A DNA stretch of 9,653 nucleotides from Prevotella sp. UBA2756 (GTDB taxonomy: Bacteria > Bacteroidota > Bacteroidia > Bacteroidales > Bacteroidaceae). Position numbers and translations under genes: made by a program. Shown here piece after piece: positions 1 through 4,728 of the stretch (positions are counted from its first letter, which is position 1; every line of letters starts with the position of its first letter). The DNA is taken from contig DEJE01000046.1 in NCBI GenBank assembly GCA_002353205.1, positions 19,582 through 29,234 on the forward strand, given 5' to 3'. The notes under the pieces are model-generated. The model was not told the origin of the DNA. It did no database searches and saw only the letters and a program-made list of their open reading frames with translations.

Positions 1-276
1 GAGTTGTCAAGGGGCAACTATGAATTCACCTACGATGATGCTTTTCGTGCCGACGGCAGCACTCCTCCTGTGTCTGTCAACTTGCCCAAGAGCCAGAAGG
101 TATATCGTTCGGAGCGCATCTTCCCTGTGTTCACCAATATGTTGCCAGAGGGAGCCAACCGCAGGGCATTGTGCAGAGCGAGGAAAGTGGACGAAAATGA
201 TTTTTTCGGTATGCTGGAGATGATTTGCGGTATGGATGCTATCGGGAAGTTTGTACTTAAAAGGCCAGAAGAATGA
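1..276 (+). CDS. hipS: HipS-like protein, HipA N-terminal subdomain (5' end outside window)
   Basis: The frame is open from base 1, so the gene starts upstream; 91 codons are visible. The protein matches the N-subdomain 1 of HipA kinases: an RGNYEFTY strand, a VSVNLP motif (compare SLSLP in HipA), then a core FPVFTNMLPEGANRR equivalent to the FFDNLLP region, and a C-terminal DAIGKFVLK strand matching the D-x-x-GAV ending of this subdomain. In three-gene HipBST systems this subdomain is a separate small protein that acts as antitoxin to the kinase. Its stop overlaps the start of the kinase gene by 4 bp (ATGA, 273-276), which implies translational coupling. A TTG at position 4 could be read as a start but is not convincing, because the homology is already under way there. 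Family assignment is firm; the antitoxin role is inferred from HipBST systems. Confidence 0.85.
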   Translation, partial: ELSRGNYEFTYDDAFRADGSTPPVSVNLPKSQKVYRSERIFPVFTNMLPEGANRRALCRARKVDENDFFGMLEMICGMDAIGKFVLKRPEE

Positions 277-1280
277 AGACGATAGAAGTTTGCCCATCGA
301 CATTGCGGCCAGGATTTACCACCTATTCGCCCCAATCCGTCAAGGAATTGTTCGACGGTGTGGTGGTGTCGCCCTTTATCGACATCGATTTCGAGAACGA
401 GCGTGACCAGCAGCAGGCGATGGAGAACATGAACAACATGTCGATCTCTGGTGCTCAGGAGAAATTCTCCGCCATCGTTGATGACGGGAAAATCCGTCTG
501 GCTCACAAAGGCGAACAAGCCACATACATCCTGAAGCCTGCACCTTTCAACCTGAGTCTCTCCACCCGCAAACAGATACCTGCCAACGAGCACTTGACCA
601 TGCAGATAGCATCTCAGGTTTACGGCATCCGCACAGCCAGCAATGGTCTGTGTTTCAGCAACAGTGGGCAACCAGTGTATATCACGAAGCGCTTTGACGT
701 GGTAAACGGCATGAAAGAAGGGGCGCAGGAGGATTTTGCCACCATTCTGCAGTTGACGGAGGAAGGCAGCGACAGCAATTTCAAATATCATGGCAACTAT
801 GCGCAGATAGCCGATGCCATCCGGCGGTTCGTGCCTGCATGGATGCCACAAATGGAGCAGTTCTTCCGGATGGTAGTGTTCAACTATCTGTTTGCCAACG
901 AGGATGCCCACATGAAGAACTTCTCATTGATAAACAGAAACGGCGAATATTTTCTGGCTCCCGCATACGACCTTATCAACACCTGCATCCATATCCAAAG
1001 TGGCAGCGACCTGGGACTGCGGGGCGGTCTCTCGCCAGATATTGAGAAAAGCGATGCGTATGACCGTACAGGTCATCCTTGCAGGCTGGACTTCGAACGG
1101 TTCGCGGAAAGAATCGGATTGCCGAAGAAACGTGCTGCCTCTGTGCTCGATATGTTTACGGAGATTCCGCAAGAGACATACACACTCATCGACCGCTCCT
1201 TCTTAAATGACAAGATGAAACGCACCTACAAACGCGTCATAAAAGAAAGGAGAACCCGATTTGTAAGAGACGGACAATGA
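273..1280 (+). CDS. hipT: HipT-like serine/threonine kinase toxin (HipA family)
   Basis: The 335-residue protein is a HipA kinase core lacking the N-subdomain 1, which the preceding gene supplies. Visible motifs are the Gly-rich loop SISGAQEKFS (S57, I58, S59), the ATP-site lysine in YILKPA (K88), the catalytic loop NEDAHMKN (D211, with K215 and N216) and the metal-binding APAYDLI (D233). HipA kinases phosphorylate aminoacyl-tRNA synthetases: GltX for E. coli HipA and TrpS for E. coli O127 HipT. Uncharged tRNA then accumulates and growth stops. The target here cannot be read from sequence. In HipT the two loop serines are autophosphorylation sites, and this protein has both at residues 57 and 59. 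The start at 273 is chosen for the ATGA overlap with the upstream stop. All catalytic residues are present, so it looks active. Confidence 0.9.
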   Translation: MKTIEVCPSTLRPGFTTYSPQSVKELFDGVVVSPFIDIDFENERDQQQAMENMNNMSISGAQEKFSAIVDDGKIRLAHKGEQATYILKPAPFNLSLSTRKQIPANEHLTMQIASQVYGIRTASNGLCFSNSGQPVYITKRFDVVNGMKEGAQEDFATILQLTEEGSDSNFKYHGNYAQIADAIRRFVPAWMPQMEQFFRMVVFNYLFANEDAHMKNFSLINRNGEYFLAPAYDLINTCIHIQSGSDLGLRGGLSPDIEKSDAYDRTGHPCRLDFERFAERIGLPKKRAASVLDMFTEIPQETYTLIDRSFLNDKMKRTYKRVIKERRTRFVRDGQ

Positions 1281-1432
1281 ACAAGCTATCCATCATCACC
1301 ATCCTGCTGGCATCAAGGAAAACGGGCTGCATCACTGCGACCCGTTTTTTTATTTGCCCCTGCAACAGACCGCGGACGGAAAAAGTTCTGAAATCATGCA
1401 ATGTTTTTTCGTTTTGCGTGTATATATGAGTA
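1277..1432 (+). other. Short ORF overlapping the hipT stop; possible remnant of a third cistron
   Basis: An ATG at 1277 overlaps the hipT TGA in the same ATGA arrangement as hipS/hipT. The frame opens with MNKLSIITILLAS, which resembles the start of a signal peptide. It then reads into a terminator hairpin (1319-1348) and gives a Cys/Arg/Phe-rich tail with no protein-like character before stopping near 1432. I read it as the first dozen or so codons of a former downstream gene whose remainder was deleted, or as chance coding. It is not expected to be a functional protein. Confidence 0.25.
1319..1351 (+). terminator. Intrinsic terminator after hipT, possibly bidirectional
   Basis: The arms AAAACGGG (1319-1326) and CCCGTTTT (1341-1348) pair perfectly. 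A CT/GA internal mismatch follows, then an inner GCA/TGC stem closes a TCAC loop. The 3' arm runs directly into a T tract (TTTTTTT within 1345-1351). Because the outer arm begins with AAAA, the other strand also ends in TTTT, so it could terminate transcription both ways. It separates the hip locus from the ECF operon. Confidence 0.8.
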
Positions 1433-1442
1433 GAAGAGCATT
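1412..1442 (+). promoter_or_regulatory. Weak candidate promoter region of the ECF operon
   Basis: TATATATG at 1421-1428 differs by one base from the Bacteroidales -7 consensus TAnnTTTG and lies 14 bp before the ATG. No convincing TTTG -33 box is found at the usual distance. Many ECF genes are autoregulated, so the true promoter may be of another class. GTTTTGCGTG (1411-1420) just upstream also occurs in the 22-bp repeat array near 4476. There is no clear Shine-Dalgarno site. Confidence 0.3.
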
Positions 1443-1994
1443 ATGATGGAACAAGAGACAGAACTGTTCATAGAGCAACTGCGAAAGGGAGACCGCGCTG
1501 CCTGCCAACGGCTGGTGGGCGACTATGGACCCGCTGTGTTCCAGATGGTGCGCCGCATCGTGATGCAGCAGGAGGATGCCGAAGAGGTCTGGCAGGATGT
1601 GTTCGTCAAGGCATTGCGAGGCATCGGCGGCTACGACAGCCGGAAGGCAAAGCTCTCTACATGGCTCTGCCGGATAGCCTACCATGAGTCCGTCAACTTT
1701 GTGCGCCGCCGACAACCAGACATCGTCTATATGGACGAGCACGACCTGGGACTCAATAGTCTCGATGATACGCCCGAAGAAAATGCAGGCAACAGCCATA
1801 CCGTCGAGGCTCTCGAAGAAGCGCTGGAAATGCTCCCTCCTCACGAACTGGCCGCCATCACGATGTTCTACTACGACAATATGAGCCTCGCCGACATTGC
1901 TTACGTCACGGGCTCTAATCCCTCTACCGTCGGCTCGCAACTATGCCGAATACGCAAAAAACTCTACAAAATGATTGAAAACATGCGACCATGA
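1443..1994 (+). CDS. ECF-type RNA polymerase sigma-70 factor
   Basis: The 183-residue protein has typical ECF length and architecture. Region 2 spans about residues 22-91, including the DAEEVWQDVFVKALRGI helix (about 45-61, core-polymerase and -10 binding) and KLSTWLCRIAYHESVNFVRRR (70-90). An acidic linker follows. Region 4 spans about 124-178, with the ALEMLPPHELAAITMFYYDNMSLADIA turn and the recognition helix GSNPSTVGSQLCRIRKKL (157-174) that would read the -35 element. The factor directs RNA polymerase to an unknown regulon. Its stop overlaps the next start by 4 bp, so it is coupled to a membrane protein that probably controls it. A second ATG at 1446 is equally possible as the start. It has no C-terminal extension. 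Confidence 0.93.
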   Translation: MMEQETELFIEQLRKGDRAACQRLVGDYGPAVFQMVRRIVMQQEDAEEVWQDVFVKALRGIGGYDSRKAKLSTWLCRIAYHESVNFVRRRQPDIVYMDEHDLGLNSLDDTPEENAGNSHTVEALEEALEMLPPHELAAITMFYYDNMSLADIAYVTGSNPSTVGSQLCRIRKKLYKMIENMRP

Positions 1995-2869
1995 ACGAGA
2001 ATGATATCTACACTATACTCCAAAAAGATGACAACCTGCGCGAAGCCATCCGCCGCCGCGAGCAGAAGCTGCTGCAGATGCCTGACGGGCTGAAGGAGAG
2101 ACCCCTACAGCCCACCCCCGCCCCCATTCCCGGGCTCTGCCCGCCTACCCGTAGCCTTTCCCCAAAGGAGGGGAGAATCAAAAGCCTCCCCTCTCGGGGG
2201 AGGTTGGAGGGGGCTTCCCTTTGGGGGAGGTTGGTGGGAACTGCCGCTTGCCTGCTCATCATCATTGGCATAGGTGTAGCATTAATTCCGTCAAAAGAAA
2301 GCTCCGGTTCTGGCGAATATGCAATTCGACAGAATGGGGTAGGGGATTTGAAATCCCCGGAAGCAATAAAGAATCATCGGATGGCAAATCCCAATACTCA
2401 AGACAGCCGAATTACAAATTCGTCTGAACCAAAAGCTATGGCCGTTGCTGAGAGTAAGGGGGACACCCCCAGTTCTGGCGAACCAAAAGCTATGGCCGTT
2501 GCCGAAAGTAAGACGATACGAAAGCCCAAGAAGAAAGCGGTTCCCATACAGACGGCATCCATAGAACAAAATGATTCTTCGGTGGCTTCGGATGAACGCG
2601 AAAGCGAGAAACTTCGTTCGCCGGCCAAAGTCAAAGGCAATCTCATCACCAGTTCCGACATCCCCCTCGGGGGCTTGGGGGGTCAACCCGCCGTGCTGAC
2701 CGAGCGCGACATTCCCATCACACGTCCCGAGAATTACCGCTACACGTCAGAGGATCTCGCCCTTATGAAAGAACAGGCCCAAAAGGCATACGTAAAAAGA
2801 GTGCAACTGGAACTGGAGATTGCAAAACACAACTTAGAACAAACTGCAAACAATTATAAAGAACTATGA
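1991..2869 (+). CDS. Single-pass membrane protein, probable anti-sigma partner
   Basis: The 292-residue protein starts inside the sigma stop (ATGA). Residues 1-40 form a charged helical cytoplasmic segment (DNLREAIRRREQKLLQMPDGL), the right place for sigma binding. Residues 41-78 are a Pro/Gly/Arg-rich linker encoded by a GC-rich palindromic stretch. Residues 81-100 (LVGTAACLLIIIGIGVALIP) are one transmembrane helix. A long low-complexity periplasmic region follows, with two copies of EPKAMAVAESK (146-156 and 164-174). The C-terminus (about 247-292) is a charged helix likely to form a coiled coil. No zinc-binding HxxxCxxC anti-sigma motif and no FecR domain are visible, so the anti-sigma role is inferred from operon position and topology only. 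The next gene again starts in an ATGA overlap. Confidence 0.75.
   Translation: MNENDIYTILQKDDNLREAIRRREQKLLQMPDGLKERPLQPTPAPIPGLCPPTRSLSPKEGRIKSLPSRGRLEGASLWGRLVGTAACLLIIIGIGVALIPSKESSGSGEYAIRQNGVGDLKSPEAIKNHRMANPNTQDSRITNSSEPKAMAVAESKGDTPSSGEPKAMAVAESKTIRKPKKKAVPIQTASIEQNDSSVASDERESEKLRSPAKVKGNLITSSDIPLGGLGGQPAVLTERDIPITRPENYRYTSEDLALMKEQAQKAYVKRVQLELEIAKHNLEQTANNYKEL
2155..2234 (+). repeat. GC-rich palindromic element inside the membrane-protein gene
   Basis: The stretch contains CCTTT-CCCC-AAAGG (2155-2168), CCTCCCC-TCTCG-GGGGAGG (2185-2203), and a direct repeat of GGGGGAGGTTGG at 2196-2207 and 2223-2234. It resembles dispersed palindromic elements I associate with intergenic regions of Bacteroidetes. 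Here it is in frame and encodes the linker just before the membrane helix, with no stop codon. Element identity is from memory of the family style, not a search. Confidence 0.65.
2342..2358 (+). repeat. Perfect 17-nt palindrome within the coding region
   Basis: GGGGATTT (2342-2349) and AAATCCCC (2351-2358) pair perfectly around a single G. The palindrome lies in frame in the periplasmic linker of the membrane-protein gene. Confidence 0.7.
2426..2512 (+). repeat. 54-bp tandem duplication with embedded palindrome
   Basis: Two 33-nt copies (2426-2458 and 2480-2512) differ at two silent positions and both encode EPKAMAVAESK. They start 54 bp (18 codons) apart. Between them lies a perfect GGGGG-ACA-CCCCC hairpin (2458-2470). 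The silent differences mean either some age or selection on the peptide. Confidence 0.8.
2662..2673 (+). repeat. Short GC palindrome near the 3' part of the membrane-protein gene
   Basis: CCCCCTCGGGGG is a perfect 5-bp inverted repeat around TC, followed by CTTGGGGGG. It has the same style as the 2155-2234 element and is again in frame, encoding a Pro-Leu-Gly-Gly stretch. Confidence 0.6.
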
Positions 2870-4248
2870 AACGTCTTATCATCATGTTGCTCATCTTGGG
2901 CAACGCAGCCGCACCAGCATTGGCACAGTCGAAGTCGAAAGAGCAGAAGAAGTACGACCTTACCATCATGACGAACAAGGAGCAAAAGTATCCGCTCCGC
3001 GTGTTCCGTCTGCTCAAGTCCATCCGAGACAAGTTTGGCATGAAGGAGGGCCAGACCTATTCCGTGCTGAAGAATCCTGACACTGGCCTCCTCGAGTCGG
3101 CCGAGCGCATCACGCACTTCATTTGCCTCGTCGATGAACTGAAGACCATCGACCAGGTGTATATGGATGACGAGCCGTTCAGTTATCAGATTCTGCACCT
3201 ACTACCCGGCAACACCCAGCAGTTCGACATTAAGGTCGTTTCTGCCGACGGGCAGCGCAGCAAGACGTTGCCTATCCGGACGAAGCCGACGCAGGAGATG
3301 TGGTATCTGGCAGCGAAGAACCTGGAGAACCCCCAGCTGCGCGATGCTTATGCCATCGTGTGGGAGACGGACGCTTTCGACACGAAAGCCGAAGGCACCA
3401 TCTATGGCATTTCCTCGCTGCGCCCAGACCTCTATACCAAGAACGTGGAGAGCAGCAAGCGGATGTTCAAGATTGAGGGACGGGTGGACGAGAACATCAA
3501 GGACTCGCTCTACAATATCTACATTGCCAACACGCACGAAGCTCTTAATGCCCTTGGGGATAATGAATATGTGGCTTGTGTGCCCGTTGTGAACAAACGC
3601 TTTGAATGGCAAACCGAACTCGACCATCCCTGTGTAGGCCGTCTACGATGCATCTTCCCCGACGGCTCGCTATGCTCCGCATGGATCGATCTCGACTTTG
3701 TACCTGGTGAGACCTATCACATTACCGTGCATAATGGCTACTACGATGATGACGTGGCCTATGAGCAACGCGTGGGCCGATTCTCTGGAAAGAGTCTGCT
3801 ACAACCTCGGCAAGAAATCAGAACTGATGATTCGGAAGACAACAAGGACTCTGATTTAGGGATACCGCCAGAGGAGGAGGCAAAGATGGAAGCCAGAGTC
3901 AATGCCATTCGAGCCGATGCGCAAATAATTGATGAAACCTTCGATGCGATAAAAAATACACCGTATCCTGCTAATGGAGACCAGCTGGAGTCGCTGTACA
4001 AGAAGATTCTCACTTTGAGCAAGTCAATTGATACTCACTTCCAAGGATTAGCGAAGACGGTGAAAGACAACTGCTTGTCGCTAAATGAACAGATGGAGAT
4101 GTACAAGTTCATATTAGATATGTACCGTGACCAGAATAGGAAACTCAACGAAGCGAGTAGCGTTCATCACAACAAGAGCGCACAGAAGTTGCAGAAGTAC
4201 ATCACCAGCCAGATAGAGAAGTATCTGGGCGAGATGACGAAGCCATGA
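2866..4248 (+). CDS. Secreted/periplasmic protein of unknown function with a DUF4369-like region
   Basis: The 460-residue protein has a clear signal peptide: MKRLIIM, a hydrophobic core, then APALA with probable cleavage after A20. There is no lipobox cysteine. Residues about 28-195 are a mixed alpha/beta region I do not recognise. Residues about 199-292 (MFKIEGRVDE...ALNALGDNEYVACVPVVNKRFEWQTEL...FVPGETYHITV) resemble the DUF4369 beta-sandwich found N-terminal to TlpA-like thioredoxins, but no thioredoxin domain follows. Instead there is an acidic linker (318-340) and a helical C-terminal segment to 460. As third gene of the ECF operon, joined by an ATGA overlap, it may be the exported sensor or effector of that system; this is inference. 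Base composition falls sharply in the 3' third. Confidence 0.8.
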   Translation: MKRLIIMLLILGNAAAPALAQSKSKEQKKYDLTIMTNKEQKYPLRVFRLLKSIRDKFGMKEGQTYSVLKNPDTGLLESAERITHFICLVDELKTIDQVYMDDEPFSYQILHLLPGNTQQFDIKVVSADGQRSKTLPIRTKPTQEMWYLAAKNLENPQLRDAYAIVWETDAFDTKAEGTIYGISSLRPDLYTKNVESSKRMFKIEGRVDENIKDSLYNIYIANTHEALNALGDNEYVACVPVVNKRFEWQTELDHPCVGRLRCIFPDGSLCSAWIDLDFVPGETYHITVHNGYYDDDVAYEQRVGRFSGKSLLQPRQEIRTDDSEDNKDSDLGIPPEEEAKMEARVNAIRADAQIIDETFDAIKNTPYPANGDQLESLYKKILTLSKSIDTHFQGLAKTVKDNCLSLNEQMEMYKFILDMYRDQNRKLNEASSVHHNKSAQKLQKYITSQIEKYLGEMTKP

Positions 4249-4293
4249 CATAATACTACAACTAAAAATATAGGTTTTATTATGGTTACGACT

Positions 4294-4315
4294 TGGGCCG
4301 CAGCGATGCGGCTCA
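4294..4315 (+). repeat. GNRA-loop hairpin, copy 1
   Basis: The arms TGGGCCGCA (4294-4302) and TGCGGCTCA (4307-4315) pair with one G-U wobble around the loop GCGA, a GNRA tetraloop. It lies 46 bp after the stop of the 460-residue gene. A T5 run follows only about 10 nt later, so alone it is a weak terminator. It is nearly identical to the hairpin at 4361-4386. Confidence 0.75.
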
Positions 4316-4360
4316 TGCCGATACGTTTTTGGTTAATATTTTTGAAGATCCCGGGAACAG

Positions 4361-4393
4361 CATGGGCCGCAGTGATGCGGCTCATGTCTTTTT
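4361..4393 (+). terminator. GNRA-loop hairpin, copy 2, probable terminator of the ECF operon
   Basis: The arms CATGGGCCGCA (4361-4371) and TGCGGCTCATG (4376-4386) form 11 pairs with one wobble around a GTGA (GNRA) loop, followed by TCTTTTT. It repeats the core of copy 1 with a C-to-T change in the loop. It is the best candidate for ending transcription from the upstream operon. Confidence 0.7.
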
Positions 4394-4443
4394 CGCAAGC
4401 TGAAAAGCCGTTTTCGGTTGTCACGGGGACTTTCTTTTTCTGT

Positions 4444-4544
4444 AAAACAAATGATTTTGCGTGGCAATATCATTTGTTTTGCGTGGCAATTCCAATTAGA
4501 TTGCGTACCAAAATCAATTATATTGCAGGGAAAGAAGAGGGGTG
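4444..4544 (+). repeat. 22-bp-period repeat array with a 37-nt palindrome
   Basis: TTGCGT occurs at 4457, 4479 and 4501, exactly 22 bp apart, and a decayed TTGCAG sits one more period on at 4523. The first two units share TTTTGCGTGGCAAT; the third has TTGCGTACCAA. Each good unit contains a TTG(N5)CAA dyad (TTGC-GTG-GCAA in two). Around the first, AAAACAAATGAT (4444-4455) and ATCATTTGTTTT (4469-4480) form a perfect 12-bp inverted repeat, giving a 37-nt palindrome with one T-T mismatch. The array is non-coding as far as I can tell. It could be an operator array or a degenerate minisatellite. Confidence 0.75.
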
Positions 4545-4565
4545 GGGCAGGGCATAGTGGCCGGA

Positions 4566-4664
4566 ATGGCAGTAGGAAACGGTGTCGTTACCCATATTTG
4601 GGCATACAACAAGAAAACCATCATCAGGCATCGGGATTTGTTAAAATATAGGAATACTGAATGA
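4566..4664 (+). other. Doubtful 32-codon ORF
   Basis: An ATG at 4566 opens a 32-codon frame starting MAVGNGVVTHIWAYNKK and ending in a charged tail. A GTG at 4557 could extend it to a short hydrophobic segment. A purine-rich stretch (4528-4541) precedes it. There is no recognisable family and its 3' end overlaps the region just before the -33 box of the next promoter. It could be a microprotein, a decayed gene end, or chance; I favour chance or decay. Confidence 0.2.
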
Positions 4665-4667
4665 TTT

Positions 4668-4699
4668 CTTGTCGTTATCAGCAAAAATTGGTATATTTG
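4668..4699 (+). promoter_or_regulatory. Bacteroidales-type sigma-ABfr promoter for the GH2 gene
   Basis: TATATTTG (4692-4699) matches the -7 consensus TAnnTTTG perfectly. CTTG (4668-4671) matches the -33 TTTG box at three of four positions with a 20-bp spacer. Transcription should begin near 4706, leaving a leader of about 20 nt that is A-rich (AACTAAAAAACAACGAC) with no Shine-Dalgarno, as usual for highly expressed Bacteroidales genes. Confidence 0.75.
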
Positions 4700-4728
4700 C
4701 AGCTGGAATATAACTAAAAAACAACGAC

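Noticed and set aside
30..911. 293-codon minus-strand frame opposite hipS and hipT
   Set aside because: The + strand carries clear HipA-family motifs across the same bases; the minus product shows no domain and spans two real genes.
2155..2234. Frameshift or assembly error in the GC-rich part of the membrane-protein gene
   Set aside because: The frame stays open through the element and leads directly into a good membrane helix and an ATGA overlap with the next gene, so the reading frame appears correct.
4457..4544. CRISPR-like array
   Set aside because: The 22-bp units are contiguous and degenerate with no unique spacers, and no cas genes are present.
4282..4557. 91-codon + strand frame over the hairpins and 22-bp array, and its minus-strand counterpart at 4167-4424
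   Set aside because: The products are translations of the hairpin and repeat DNA, with no start context or protein-like profile.
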